Shown: in pieces, positions 1 through 9,050 of the stretch
Layout of the letters: each line of letters begins with the position of its first letter
Numbering within the stretch: the stretch's first letter is position 1
The notes under the pieces: model-generated
What the model was told of the DNA's origin: nothing
What the model saw: the letters and a program-made list of their open reading frames with translations, nothing else
Database searches by the model: none
Program-made: the position numbers and the translations under genes
From: Pedobacter namyangjuensis
GTDB taxonomy: Bacteria; Bacteroidota; Bacteroidia; Sphingobacteriales; Sphingobacteriaceae
Assembly: GCF_003313325.1 (NCBI RefSeq)
Contig: NZ_QMHQ01000002.1
Location: 310,001 to 374,000 of the forward strand
Direction of reading: 5' to 3'
Length of the DNA: 64,000 nt

Positions 1-583
1 CTACCACAGCACCCATTATAGATAATACTATGAAATCGGTAACAGCTTTTTGCATTACAAACTCGCCAGTTAACACCGCTACCAATGCAAATTTAAAAAC
101 GGTTAAAGATGCTGCATCATTAACTAAACTCTCTCCTTCTAAAATAGTTGTTCCTCTTTTCGGTACGCTCATACCTTTAAGTACGGAGGATGCTGCAACT
201 GCGTCGGGCGGAGAAATTATTCCACCTAAAAGAAAACCCAGCGCTAAAGTAAAACCAGGAATAATGCTAACAGAAAAATACGCGATAGCTATTGACGTGA
301 AAAATACCAAACCAAAACCCATTACCATTATAGACCTTCTCCATTTCCAAAAGCTGTTCCACGAGGTATACCAAGCTGCTTCCATAAGTAAAGGAGGCAA
401 GAAAATTAGAAAAACCAAATCCGGATCTATATTAATTACGGGAACGCCCGGAAAAAAAGAAATACCCAAACCGCCGATTACCAATAAAATTGGATAGGAT
501 ATTTTTAATTTTTGGCTTAATAGATAGAGTAAGGTCATGGCGAAAAACAATGCCATGATCAAGAGTAAATTTTCGTGAATCAT
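1..583 (-). CDS. Na+/H+ antiporter (CPA1/NhaP type), 3' end outside window
   Basis: Reading the minus strand from an ATG at 583 gives an open frame of 194 codons that runs off the window. The product starts MIHENLLLIMALFFAM and contains several hydrophobic segments, then GGIISPPDAVAASSVLK and LEGESLVNDAASL. These match the conserved membrane core of CPA1 cation/proton antiporters, in which the Asp of the PPDAVA and ND motifs lies on the ion path. Role by family: exchange of cytoplasmic Na+ (or K+) for H+ at the inner membrane. No signal peptide is expected. The C-terminal half is not visible, so a regulatory tail cannot be judged. Confidence 0.9.
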   Translation of the reverse strand, partial: MIHENLLLIMALFFAMTLLYLLSQKLKISYPILLVIGGLGISFFPGVPVINIDPDLVFLIFLPPLLMEAAWYTSWNSFWKWRRSIMVMGFGLVFFTSIAIAYFSVSIIPGFTLALGFLLGGIISPPDAVAASSVLKGMSVPKRGTTILEGESLVNDAASLTVFKFALVAVLTGEFVMQKAVTDFIVLSIMGAVV

Positions 584-607
584 AGATGGAGGTAATAGAG
601 GGTAGCG

Positions 608-919
608 TTATTGAATTAAGCTTAAAGAAGAGCCTAGTAGTTGAAGTTTTTCTAATTGATGAGAATTATTTAAACCACTTTGGTCTCTCTCTGATTGAAA
701 TTTTAAAAAGGAAGGTGTGTTTAATACTGTATTTTGAACTGTCTCATCTTCGTACATAGAAACATGTAAAAAAGTTAAATTATCTTCTTGCAAATATACA
801 TTGTACAAAAAGTTGGCATCTTTAATTTTTTTGAAATCATCTAAAAACGCACTGATGTTTTTTTTATTTTGTTCTACGAACGCTGGTTTTACAGTGTAAC
901 TAACTTTTACAGAAATCAT
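608..919 (-). CDS. small antibiotic-biosynthesis-monooxygenase-like (dimeric alpha/beta barrel) protein
   Basis: A 103-residue soluble protein starting MISVKVSYTVKPAFVEQNKKNI. The early beta strand, a helix with a run of charged residues, then FLHVSMYEDE and a helix with TPSFLKFQ resemble ABM/YgiN-type dimeric ferredoxin-like folds, where small monomers use a central cavity for quinol or heme chemistry. I see no catalytic signature that fixes a substrate. It ends 25 bp before the antiporter start on the same strand, so co-transcription is possible. The family call is by fold pattern only. Confidence 0.55.
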   Translation of the reverse strand: MISVKVSYTVKPAFVEQNKKNISAFLDDFKKIKDANFLYNVYLQEDNLTFLHVSMYEDETVQNTVLNTPSFLKFQSERDQSGLNNSHQLEKLQLLGSSLSLIQ

Positions 920-978
920 GTCAAAATGTATTTAACTAAATATAATAAAAATTGCAGAGAACGTTAAATACTGGCAAC

Positions 979-1009
979 AAAAAAAGACCTAGCAATTGCG
1001 AGGTCTTTT
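979..1009 (-). terminator. rho-independent terminator of the H1-like gene
   Basis: Perfect 9-bp stem AAAAGACCT / AGGTCTTTT (982-990 and 1001-1009) with a 10-nt loop. On the minus strand it is followed by a run of T. It lies just downstream of the gene ending at 1034, and the flanking A/T runs could let it act in both directions. Confidence 0.8.
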
Positions 1010-1033
1010 CTTCGTAATGATTGAGCTCAAAAA

Positions 1034-1213
1034 TTATTTTGCGCTGTTTTTCTTTTCTGTAACTTCAGTACGAATATCTTGAGCTAAACCTTTAAGATCT
1101 TGCATTGCTTTACGTACTCTAGTACCAGCAGCAGAGTTGCCACCGTTATAAAATTTTTCAACATCAGCTTCAATTGAAGCAATTACTTCTTTAACTTTTG
1201 AGAATTTTTCCAT
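1034..1213 (-). CDS. histone H1-like protein (Hc1 family)
   Basis: Short 59-residue frame, ATG at 1213 and TAA at 1034. It begins MEKFSKVKEVIASIEADVEK, continues FYNGGNSAAGTRVRKAMQDL, and ends in a lysine-containing tail (EKKNSAK). This is the conserved form of the small Bacteroidetes histone H1/Hc1-like protein, thought to bind DNA and compact the nucleoid. A strong terminator follows it and about 180 bp of non-coding DNA precedes it, so it is probably a single-gene, highly expressed transcript. The family is recognisable from the GTRVRKAMQDLK motif. Confidence 0.85.
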   Translation of the reverse strand: MEKFSKVKEVIASIEADVEKFYNGGNSAAGTRVRKAMQDLKGLAQDIRTEVTEKKNSAK

Positions 1214-1391
1214 TTTTATTAGTTTTAATTTGATTCAAATATATCATTTAAACCTAATAAACAAGTAAGTTTCAAAGTTTTTTATGGCTCTGATTATATC
1301 GCTAAGCCACTTTTTACACAAAAGCCCCTAAATTTCAAGTTGTTAGGCAAAACAACCAATTTGAAAAAAAAATAAAAAAATGTTAAAAAAC

Positions 1392-1787
1392 CTATCTCAC
1401 AACCGTTAGAAGGCATATTGTGTCTGTTTTAGCAGTTGCGTTAAACGATAATTGTTGATGAATAGTTAACAATTCTTTCTCTCCTATTTGTAGCTCGGTA
1501 TCTCCGCTAGAAAACGATATTTGTCCCGCTAATATTTGCAAAGTTATAATATCGCAGTTTTCTGCTTTGCCAGGATGGATAACTTCATTAGCCTTTAGTG
1601 CAACAATTGTAATGGTTATGTTTTCACTTTTAAAAACCGTGATCGCGTTCTTTCCATTTTTATCATACGCTTCCTCGTTTTTAATTTGCGTAACAAATTT
1701 TTCAATGTTGATAGGTATCAAATTTGCATCCAAAGGCCTAGCTCCTTCTGGTCGCTGTGGCGTAGCATTATTGTGTTTCTCTTCCAT
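1392..1787 (-). CDS. cupin-fold protein, unknown substrate
   Basis: 131 residues from the ATG at 1787; the longer frame to 1811 would need a GTG start and adds eight residues without family character. After a proline-rich leader (NNATPQRPEGARPLDANL) the protein has the small beta-barrel pattern of a cupin: ITIVALKANEVIHPGKAENC, then LQILAGQISFSSGDTELQIGEKELLTI. The usual metal-binding HxH...E set is only partly present (one His in VIHPG), so it may bind no metal. It probably acts in the cytoplasm. It is divergent from the MBL gene at 1890. Confidence 0.6.
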   Translation of the reverse strand: MEEKHNNATPQRPEGARPLDANLIPINIEKFVTQIKNEEAYDKNGKNAITVFKSENITITIVALKANEVIHPGKAENCDIITLQILAGQISFSSGDTELQIGEKELLTIHQQLSFNATAKTDTICLLTVVR

Positions 1788-1877
1788 CGTTTTGCATTTG
1801 TTTAAAAACACCTCAATTAGAAACTTGTTTAAGCAAAAATGTGAATAAATATCACTCAGAAAAACTGCTATTTGATT

Positions 1878-1885
1878 TACCTTTG
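1878..1885 (+). promoter_or_regulatory. Bacteroidetes -7 box (TACCTTTG) immediately upstream of the MBL gene
   Basis: TACCTTTG fits the TAnnTTTG consensus of the Bacteroidetes primary sigma factor and ends four bases before the ATG at 1890. No TTG lies at the usual distance upstream. If the box is used, the transcript would be leaderless or nearly so. Confidence 0.45.
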
Positions 1886-1889
1886 TACC

Positions 1890-2657
1890 ATGTCGCTTTC
1901 TATTTGTTCGTTAAACACCGGCAGCAACGGCAATTGCTTTTATATTGGCAATACCGATGAAGCTATTTTGGTTGATGCAGGCCTATCTTGCAAGGAAACC
2001 GAAATTAGGATGAATAGACTAGGCTTAGATATGCAAAAGGTAAAAGCGATTTTTATTACCCACGAGCACAGCGACCATATTAAAGGTTTACCTGTTATTG
2101 CAAAAAAGTATCAGCTTCCGGTTTACATAACGGAGCCAACGCTATTACGCGGTAAGCAAAATCTCCAAGTTAATCTAATTAACGCATTTTACGCTTATCA
2201 GCCAATTTTTATAGGCAATCTGGAAGTTAATGCATTTCCAAAATTACATGATGCTGCAGAACCACATAGTTTTACAATTACTTGCAATGGGATAACTGTT
2301 GGTGTATTTACTGATATTGGCGGACATTGCGCAAATCTTATCGACAACTTTAGAAAATGTAATGCAGTTTTTTTAGAGGCCAATTACGATGAGGAGATGT
2401 TGGAAAACGGACGATATCCATATTTCCTAAAACACAGGATTCGTGGTGGAAACGGCCATCTTTCTAATAAACAAGCGCTAGAATTATTTATAAATCATAG
2501 GCCCAGCTTTTTGAGCCATCTATTTTTATCGCATTTAAGTAAGGATAACAATTGCCCAGATTTGGTAAAGGAATTATTCGGCGCCCACGCCAACGGCACC
2601 GAAATTATTGTTGCTTCTAGATTACAGGAAACAGCGGTTTATCATATATCGGCCTAA
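1890..2657 (+). CDS. MBL-fold metallo-hydrolase, WalJ/YycJ type
   Basis: 255 residues starting MSLSICSLNTGSNGNCFYIG. A start at 1872 would put the -7 box inside the gene, so the ATG at 1890 is preferred. The metal-binding THEHSDH motif of the metallo-beta-lactamase fold is present, and further ligands are seen in KLHDAAEPHS, FTDIGGHC and FLSHLSKDNN. The GSNGNC start is typical of the WalJ (YycJ) family of cytoplasmic exonuclease/phosphodiesterase-like proteins linked to cell-wall and DNA-damage responses. No WalK/WalR genes are adjacent here, so that role is inferred from the family only. Confidence 0.88.
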   Translation: MSLSICSLNTGSNGNCFYIGNTDEAILVDAGLSCKETEIRMNRLGLDMQKVKAIFITHEHSDHIKGLPVIAKKYQLPVYITEPTLLRGKQNLQVNLINAFYAYQPIFIGNLEVNAFPKLHDAAEPHSFTITCNGITVGVFTDIGGHCANLIDNFRKCNAVFLEANYDEEMLENGRYPYFLKHRIRGGNGHLSNKQALELFINHRPSFLSHLFLSHLSKDNNCPDLVKELFGAHANGTEIIVASRLQETAVYHISA

Positions 2658-2776
2658 AAAGTTTACCACATAGAAGCAAAGGAAACATAGTTTTTCTCTC
2701 CATAAGATTTTTAATTTATTACAGCTATATTTAGTTAATCATTTCTATTATTTAATCTAATTTGAATAATAAAGCA

Positions 2777-3034
2777 ATGACTAAACAGAATTTAGATAAT
2801 CTAACTTATAGAATTGTAGGAGCTGCAATTTAGGTTCATAAAAGTTTAGGCCCAGGTCTATTAGAAATTGCGTATCAAGTATGTTTTGAACATGAACTTT
2901 TCCTGCAAAAAATAAATTTTATTTCTCAACCGCTAGTTCCAATACGTTGTAAAAATATTGAATTGGAATCGACGCTTAGATGTGATTTGTTAATAGGAAA
3001 TAGATATTTAGATGTAATACTAGGCTTCCTCTAA
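2777..3034 (+). pseudogene. decayed GxxExxY (PDDEXK_3) gene
   Basis: Reading from the ATG at 2777 gives MTKQNLDNLTYRIVGAAI, then a TAG at 2831, then in the same frame VHKSLGPGLLEIAYQVCFEH and ESTLRCDLLIGNRYLDVILG to a TAA at 3032. The GPGLLExxY motif and the RCDLL segment identify a GxxExxY protein (PD-(D/E)XK-related). Family members normally read IEVHKALGPG, so TAG replaces a Glu codon. The C-terminal E-x-K catalytic strand is missing, because the frame ends where the convergent LD-carboxypeptidase gene begins. It has thus lost both its start region linkage and its active site. Confidence 0.8.
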
Positions 3035-4042
3035 TTTTGTACCGCTCTCCCAAACTTCTAACCGATGCTGAACACCACACTTTAAAGCGAAATTTGCTTT
3101 CTGGTGTCCAACCGCAAAATCAAAACAAACAGGGAAATCAAAACCGGCAACTTTATCCATTACAATTTCTGCAAGATTTTTACCGAACTTATCTCCTTCC
3201 GTATCTTCTTTTATTTTGAAACCGCCAATAATTAAACCGGCCAGTTTATTTAATTTTCTGCTTCGCTTCAAATTATAAAACATCCTATCAATACTGTACA
3301 AGTACTCTCCGGTATCTTCAACAAATAATATTTTGCCGGCAGTATCAATTTCCGAATCGCTACCTGCCAAGTTTTCAATGCAACGTAAGTTTCCACCAAT
3401 TAACTCCCCTGTTACCTTTCCCATACGGTTATTTACATTGTAGGGTGCGCTGTATTTCATTTTTTCGCCTTTGAGCGCTTGTTGTATAGAATTTATAGTG
3501 TCTATCTGTATCGGCTCTGCTAAAGACCAATTGCTAGGAAAACTATTGCACATTTTAGAATGGATACTTGCTACACGCCAATTGGTATTAATATGCGTAT
3601 GCAGGATTGTAATATCGCTAAAACCTATTAGCCATTTAGGCGAAGCACGAAAGCCTTCGAAATCTAATTTGTCAATTATTCTGATTGCACCATAACCGCC
3701 TCTGGCACACATTATGGCCTTTATGCTTCTATCATTAAGCATTTGTTGCAAATCCTCCAACCGCTCCTGGTCAGTACCGCCAAAAGTAAAATCTCTTTTA
3801 TCAACCGTGTTGCCAATTACAATATTAAAACCCCAGCTTTTCATCTGCGCAATAGCCGGTTCTATTTCTTTTAGCGTAATATAACCCGCCGGACAAGTTA
3901 TACCGATCGTGTCGCCACTTTTTAAATACGGAGGAATTTTTACGCTCTTATATGGTAATTCATCTAACTGATTTGCAGTAGATTTTAAAGGATTTAACAG
4001 AAGCGATGCCGGAATTAACGACAAGAAATACTTACGATTCAT
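3020..4042 (-). CDS. LD-carboxypeptidase, peptidase family S66, exported
   Basis: 340 residues with an N-terminal signal-like segment (MNRKYFLSLIPASLLLNPLK). Family S66 enzymes remove the terminal D-Ala from murein tetrapeptides during cell-wall recycling, or cleave related amide bonds. Visible landmarks are GDTIGITCPAG at the start of the fold, ARGGYGAIRIID, the nucleophile serine in LIGFSDITIL, the Glu in LFVEDTGEY and the His in VGHQKANFALKCG, so the Ser-Glu-His set is complete. The signal peptide suggests action in the periplasm, unlike cytoplasmic E. coli LdcA. The 3' end overlaps a decayed GxxExxY gene by 15 bp. Confidence 0.88.
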   Translation of the reverse strand: MNRKYFLSLIPASLLLNPLKSTANQLDELPYKSVKIPPYLKSGDTIGITCPAGYITLKEIEPAIAQMKSWGFNIVIGNTVDKRDFTFGGTDQERLEDLQQMLNDRSIKAIMCARGGYGAIRIIDKLDFEGFRASPKWLIGFSDITILHTHINTNWRVASIHSKMCNSFPSNWSLAEPIQIDTINSIQQALKGEKMKYSAPYNVNNRMGKVTGELIGGNLRCIENLAGSDSEIDTAGKILFVEDTGEYLYSIDRMFYNLKRSRKLNKLAGLIIGGFKIKEDTEGDKFGKNLAEIVMDKVAGFDFPVCFDFAVGHQKANFALKCGVQHRLEVWESGTKLEEA

Positions 4043-4151
4043 AAACAGTTTAAAGATAACTAAATATCCAAAAAAGGCGTACTAATGTCAATAAATCAAA
4101 ACCCAATAGCCTTTATAGTGTTAGAAATATATAAAATAAACTATTTCGCCT

Positions 4152-4490
4152 ATGAAAAGATGTCAAACTTTTACAAACCATCAAGCTTTATTAGAAGAGA
4201 TTAAAGTAATTAAAAAAGAACTAAAACAACGAGAGAGCGGTCTGAAAAAAGATTCTGGCGTTGTAGTTAAAAATTTGCCTGCTAAAATATTTCAGCGAAA
4301 ATCATCGAACCAGAAAATTTTAGAAAATAGGCCATTTGTTTATAATCCTACCGGAAAGTTTTTAGCAAGAACAATTAATAATACCTTATTGAAAAAAGAA
4401 GGATTTATTACCAAATTAATTGCAGGTTTTTTTGTAAAACGATTTGGAAAGCAACTAGAATCTAAACTTTTAAGCGCTAAAAAAAGCTAG
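4152..4490 (+). CDS. small basic protein of unknown function
   Basis: 112 residues, lysine-rich, no signal peptide or clear membrane helix. The N-terminal third (LLEEIKVIKKELKQRES) is probably a coiled coil. The C-terminal part (EGFITKLIAGFFVKRFGKQL) is amphipathic and could touch the membrane. An ATG with A-rich upstream DNA supports the start. The stop codon overlaps the end of topB on the other strand by 4 bp. I do not recognise the family with confidence. Confidence 0.6.
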   Translation: MKRCQTFTNHQALLEEIKVIKKELKQRESGLKKDSGVVVKNLPAKIFQRKSSNQKILENRPFVYNPTGKFLARTINNTLLKKEGFITKLIAGFFVKRFGKQLESKLLSAKKS

Positions 4491-6328
4491 GCAGTAAGCT
4501 CGTTTATCTGGGCAGAAATACTTATTCCGGCTAGGAGCAATTCTTCGGTAATTGTTTTCGTGTAATCAGTAATTTCTGCCTGAAAATCTGCTACAGATGC
4601 TCCTGAACGAATTTCCTCTAATCGTTTCTCCCATTGTCCGGTTAATTCTGCCTGGGCAATTTTTTTATCCTTAACCACTTCATAAACAGCCAAACCTTTA
4701 GTTGTAGGTACTAAATTCCGTTTTTCGCGTTTAATGTATTCTCGCGTCAGCAAGGTTTCTATTATTGCTGCCCTAGTTGCAGGTGTACCTAAACCACTGT
4801 CTTTCATTGCATAACGAAGCTCTTCATCCTCAATTTCTTTACCAGAAGTTTCCAAAGCTTTAAGCAAAGAAGCTTCATTATATAGAGGTTTAGGCTTGGT
4901 TTGTTTTTCTAGCAAGGCTTTATTTACAATTGGTAATAATTCGCCTACTTTTACTTTTGGCAAAGCCGGATTTTCTTCATCCTTTTTTTCGTCTTCGACT
5001 TCGTTAAATACAGATCTCCATCCCGCAGAGCGGATAACCGTACCGTTTGCTACAAAAATAGTTCCCGATTCGATAGTGATTTTAGTAATCTCCTTTACGC
5101 ATTCCTGATGGAATGCTTCGAGCATTCTACCAGCAACCATATCATATACTGCTTGATGGTCTTTGCTTAGGTTATAAGGCTTAACACCAGTTGGCAAAAC
5201 CGCATGGTGATCTGTAACCTTTTTAGCATTTACACTGCGTTTGTTTAAAGTAGCTGTTTGCAAAAACGTTGCCTGATTGGCAAATATTGGATGCTCTAAA
5301 AGAGATGTAATTAATTGAGGTACAGTTGCAAATATATCATCACCTATATATCTACTTCCAGTACGTGGATACGAAACTAATTTGCTTTCGTACAAATTCT
5401 GAAGCAAATTTAGGGTTTGATCTGCTGTAAAACCATTTTTCTTGTTTGCCTCTTGCTGCAATGAACTTAGATCGTGCAAAAGTGGTGGCGGTTCTTTTCG
5501 TGGTTTCGCCTCAACAGCCGTAATATTACCTCCGGTAGCATTTCCAGAAGTTACATCTTCAACTTTATCAAATACCTCTTGTGCTTCTGTTTGCGTTTTG
5601 TAGTTGGCTACAGATATAGCTTTAAATAACTGTCCGTCTTTGTCCAGCTGAATGGCAATTTGATAATATATCTGCGGTACGAAATTTTTGTTTTCCAAGA
5701 ATCTAGCACAAATCATAGCCAATGTTGGCGTTTGCACCCTGCCTAAAGATAATACGGTTTTATTGCCAGCCGAGAGACTTAAAGCCTGCGTAGCATTCAT
5801 ACCAACGAGCCAATCGCTTTGCGAACGGGCATGTGCCGAGTTAAATAAAGTATCATAATCAGTTCCAGGCTTTAAATTCCTAAAACCGTCTTTTATAGCC
5901 TCGTCAGTTTGGGATGAAATCCACAGACGTTTAAAAGGTTTTTTGCATTTAAGAAAATAATAGATGTACCTAAAAATTAACTCACCTTCTCGCCCAGCAT
6001 CCGTTGCTACGATAATTTCTGTAGCTTCATCAAAAAGCTTTTTAATTATATCTAACTGCTTCCTAACTCCGGGATCTTCTACAAAACCATCTTTGGTTTT
6101 AATTTTACGAATTGATAATTTAAATTTTGCAGGTAACATAGGTAAATGTTGCCTACGCCAGCCAATAAAGCCATATTCTTGTGGCGGTGCCAATTGCAAT
6201 AAATGACCGAAAGCCCAGGTAAAAGAATAGCCAGTTCCTTCAATGTAACCATCTTTTCTAGTGGTTGCACCAAATACTTTTGCAAGTTCTCTACCCACAG
6301 AAGGTTTTTCAGCAATAATTACTTTCAT
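4487..6328 (-). CDS. topB: DNA topoisomerase III
   Basis: 613 residues from the ATG at 6328 (MKVIIAEKPSVGRELAKVFG). A 13-residue extension to 6367 lacks conservation. It is a type IA topoisomerase: TOPRIM domain with Glu7 in AEKPS and ATDAGREGE around residue 110, the QSDWLVGMNATQALS segment, GRVQTPTLA near 200, and the active tyrosine in LVSYPRTGSRYI at about Tyr320. There are no C-terminal zinc fingers, typical of the short TopB family. It relaxes or decatenates single-strand crossings using a 5'-phosphotyrosyl intermediate. The gene stands alone on its strand, between a terminator and a convergent small gene. Confidence 0.95.
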   Translation of the reverse strand: MKVIIAEKPSVGRELAKVFGATTRKDGYIEGTGYSFTWAFGHLLQLAPPQEYGFIGWRRQHLPMLPAKFKLSIRKIKTKDGFVEDPGVRKQLDIIKKLFDEATEIIVATDAGREGELIFRYIYYFLKCKKPFKRLWISSQTDEAIKDGFRNLKPGTDYDTLFNSAHARSQSDWLVGMNATQALSLSAGNKTVLSLGRVQTPTLAMICARFLENKNFVPQIYYQIAIQLDKDGQLFKAISVANYKTQTEAQEVFDKVEDVTSGNATGGNITAVEAKPRKEPPPLLHDLSSLQQEANKKNGFTADQTLNLLQNLYESKLVSYPRTGSRYIGDDIFATVPQLITSLLEHPIFANQATFLQTATLNKRSVNAKKVTDHHAVLPTGVKPYNLSKDHQAVYDMVAGRMLEAFHQECVKEITKITIESGTIFVANGTVIRSAGWRSVFNEVEDEKKDEENPALPKVKVGELLPIVNKALLEKQTKPKPLYNEASLLKALETSGKEIEDEELRYAMKDSGLGTPATRAAIIETLLTREYIKREKRNLVPTTKGLAVYEVVKDKKIAQAELTGQWEKRLEEIRSGASVADFQAEITDYTKTITEELLLAGISISAQINELTA

Positions 6329-6431
6329 CCTTATATTTTCAAATCTTTTGCGGGTTAAATATCTCAAAAATATCCTTAGCTACCTTCAATTAAATATCCA
6401 CAATTAAGAAGGTGTTTGAATTTGAGCAACA

Positions 6432-6463
6432 TAAAAAAAGCCATTGGTATTATACCAATGGCT
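6432..6463 (-). terminator. rho-independent terminator of GH92 gene
   Basis: Perfect 11-bp stem AGCCATTGGTA / TACCAATGGCT with a 3-nt loop (6439-6463), followed on the minus strand by a seven-base T run. It sits 23 bp beyond the stop codon at 6486. Confidence 0.9.
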
Positions 6464-6485
6464 CTTAATAAGTACTTTACTATAA

Positions 6486-8774
6486 CTAAACTTTTTTAGG
6501 TTTGGCACCCATATAGAAAGTCAGTTTGCCACCTCCGGTAATATCACCATGTGTAATAAATAGTTTGTTTAAAGGCTTACCGTTTAAAAGCACCTTTTGT
6601 ACATAAACATTTTTATCGCTTTGGTTAATCGCTTCTACTGTAAATTTTTTACCGTTTTCTAGCGTCAAACTCGCATTTTTTACCGCAGGAGAGCCTAAGG
6701 CGTATTCATCTCCACCTGGCGAAACAGGATAAAAGCCTAAAGACGAAAACATATACCACGCACTCATCTGTCCGCAATCGTCATTTCCACCTAAACCATC
6801 TGGAGTTGATTTGTATTGCATTTTAAGGATTTTACGAATTTGTGCTTGTCCTTTGTAGGGCTGGTCTGTCCAATTATAGAAATAAGCCACGTGGTGTGCA
6901 GGCTCGTTTCCGTGTACATAACCGCCTATAATACCTTCACGAGTAATATCTTCTGTATCCTTAAAAAACTCATCAGGCAAATGCATGGTAAACAAGGTAT
7001 CTAAGCGAGCGGTAAATTTCTTTTTACCACCCATTGCATTCATCAACGCTGTTGGATCATGAGGAACGAAGAAACTATAGTTCCAGCTGTTTCCTTCTAT
7101 AAAACCTTGTCCATGTGTATTTAAAACATCAAAATCTTTCTTAAAGCTTCCATCTGCCATTTTGGGTCTCATAAAACCAATTGATGGATCGAAGTTGTTC
7201 TTCCAATTTCCAGAACGTTTTATAAACTCTTGGTAAACGTCTTCCCTATTTAGCTTTTTGGCCAATTGAGCAATACACCAATCGTCATAAGCATACTCTA
7301 ACGTATTTGAAACCGACACACCGCTTTTTTCTGCAGGAATGTAACCCATATCCATGTAATAGCCAATTCCTTCGTAATTACGCTTTTTGGCCGTCGCTAT
7401 ACAGGCATCTAAAGCAGCGTTTGCATCACCCAAGTAAACCCCTTTTATAACCGCATCAGCAATTACTGATACACTGTGATAACCACTCATGCACCAATTA
7501 TCGTTGGCATAATGCGACCAAATAGGCAACATTTTTAACGAATTCTGTTCGTAATGCGCCATCATAGATTTAACCATATCACTACTGCGGCTAGGTTGCA
7601 TTATATTAAAAAATGGATGTAAAGCCCGGTAAGTATCCCACAACGAAAATGTGGTATAGTTTGTAAAACCGTTTGCAGTATGTATGCCTTGATCTAATCC
7701 TTTATACTGCCCATTAACATCCATATAAGTAGTTGGATTGATAAAAGCATGGTACATTGCCGTATAGAAATTGGTCTTATCGTCTTCAGAAGCATCGATG
7801 TTAATTTTATTCAATTCCTTATTCCATGATGCTTTAGCCTGAGCTTTAACCTTGTCAAAATCCCAACCGGTAATTTCAGAGCGCATATTTTGCAATGCAT
7901 TTTCTTGACTTACTGGAGATATAGCAAATTTAATTTTCACTTTTTCGCCCTCATTTGTGTCAAAGTCGAAGTACATTCTTACTTTTCTGCCTGCAATTTC
8001 TGGGTGGTTTTTCGTTTGATCAAATTTACCCCAAAAACCTCTGTAAGCTTGCTTAGCATCGTAATTTTTCTGTCCATAACCTTTAAACGGTTTAGAAAAA
8101 CTCATAGAGAAATACACTGTACGTGTTCTTGCCCACCCGTAAGTTTGGCGATATCCCGTAACCAAAGTATCATTAACCACGCGTACATAAGTCCAAACCG
8201 TTTTATCATCGTAGTTGTAAATACCCGACATTAAATCTAATATAATATGGCTCTGATCAGATTTTGGGAATGTGTACTGATGTAAACCAACACGATTGGT
8301 GGCTGTTAGTTCAGCAGTAATGTTATCGTCATCTAACTTTACTTTATAGTAGCCAGCTTCTGCTGTTTCGTTTGCATGAGAGAACGCAGAGCGATAACCA
8401 GATTTGGTATCTTTTGCCGTTCCGGGATTCATCTGCAATTTGCCTTGTGTAGGCATAATTAAAAAATCGCCTAAATCTGAGTGCCCAGTTCCGCTAAAAT
8501 GCGTATGGCTAAAGCCCACTATTGTTTTGTCCTCATATCTATAACCCGCACAGTACTTGTAAACATCGCCGTTATATTTTCCATTCATTTCGTACGGAAT
8601 AGTGTCTGTTTCGGGGCTTAACTGTACCGCACCAAATGGCACCGTTGGACCAGGATAAGTGTGTCCCATTTTTTCGGTACCAATTATTGGTTTAACATAT
8701 TTGGCCAAATTTTGCTGCGCATTAACAGTAATTGCACTTAACAAAATCGACGAATAGATTAAGATTTTCTTCAT
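6486..8774 (-). CDS. GH92 family alpha-mannosidase, secreted
   Basis: 762 residues. Signal peptide MKKILIYSSILLSAITVNAQ, then the GH92 opening YVKPIIGTEKMGHTYPGPTV and PFGAVQLSPETD. The conserved FSHTHFSGTGHSDLGD, SLWDTYRALHPFF and GGNDDCGQMSAWYMF motifs are all present. GH92 enzymes are Ca2+-dependent exo-alpha-mannosidases that invert the anomeric carbon and trim high-mannose N-glycans; the acidic residues near the NDDCGQ motif belong to the active site. Probably periplasmic or outer-membrane associated. There is no SusC/SusD pair beside it, so it is not in a classical polysaccharide utilisation locus. A second GH92 gene with extra domains lies at 34885. Confidence 0.93.
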   Translation of the reverse strand: MKKILIYSSILLSAITVNAQQNLAKYVKPIIGTEKMGHTYPGPTVPFGAVQLSPETDTIPYEMNGKYNGDVYKYCAGYRYEDKTIVGFSHTHFSGTGHSDLGDFLIMPTQGKLQMNPGTAKDTKSGYRSAFSHANETAEAGYYKVKLDDDNITAELTATNRVGLHQYTFPKSDQSHIILDLMSGIYNYDDKTVWTYVRVVNDTLVTGYRQTYGWARTRTVYFSMSFSKPFKGYGQKNYDAKQAYRGFWGKFDQTKNHPEIAGRKVRMYFDFDTNEGEKVKIKFAISPVSQENALQNMRSEITGWDFDKVKAQAKASWNKELNKINIDASEDDKTNFYTAMYHAFINPTTYMDVNGQYKGLDQGIHTANGFTNYTTFSLWDTYRALHPFFNIMQPSRSSDMVKSMMAHYEQNSLKMLPIWSHYANDNWCMSGYHSVSVIADAVIKGVYLGDANAALDACIATAKKRNYEGIGYYMDMGYIPAEKSGVSVSNTLEYAYDDWCIAQLAKKLNREDVYQEFIKRSGNWKNNFDPSIGFMRPKMADGSFKKDFDVLNTHGQGFIEGNSWNYSFFVPHDPTALMNAMGGKKKFTARLDTLFTMHLPDEFFKDTEDITREGIIGGYVHGNEPAHHVAYFYNWTDQPYKGQAQIRKILKMQYKSTPDGLGGNDDCGQMSAWYMFSSLGFYPVSPGGDEYALGSPAVKNASLTLENGKKFTVEAINQSDKNVYVQKVLLNGKPLNKLFITHGDITGGGKLTFYMGAKPKKV

Positions 8775-9004
8775 GTTTTATCTTTATACTATAGAAATAA
8801 AAACCTAAGTTATAAAATTAACATCTAGTGCGAAAACTTATTTATGAATAAACTAAAAGGATTTAGTAAATCACTATCAGAGGCCTTTCTGTTAACCTTA
8901 TTAATTAATTTGTTACATTTTAAATTTAATTTATCCTAGTTAGAACTACTATTGAACACTAAACATTGTTAGGCTTTTTTACATTATGCAGACTGCGTAA
9001 ATAA

Positions 9005-9032
9005 TTGAATTGGCGTAAAATCTGTACTTTTG
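9005..9032 (+). promoter_or_regulatory. promoter of mnmA (TTG-N17-TACTTTTG)
   Basis: TTG at 9005-9007 and TACTTTTG at 9025-9032 are 17 nt apart, matching the Bacteroidetes TTG/TAnnTTTG promoter. The -7 box ends 18 nt before the mnmA ATG at 9051, leaving a short leader with an A-rich stretch. Confidence 0.65.
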
Positions 9033-9050
9033 CATCAGTATAATAAAAAG

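Noticed and set aside
30-497. Open frame of 155 codons on the plus strand
   Set aside because: Low-complexity lysine/proline-rich translation; the minus strand encodes a recognisable antiporter over the same bases.
1567-1848. Plus-strand frame with hydrophobic translation
   Set aside because: It is the antisense of the cupin gene; no start site or family.
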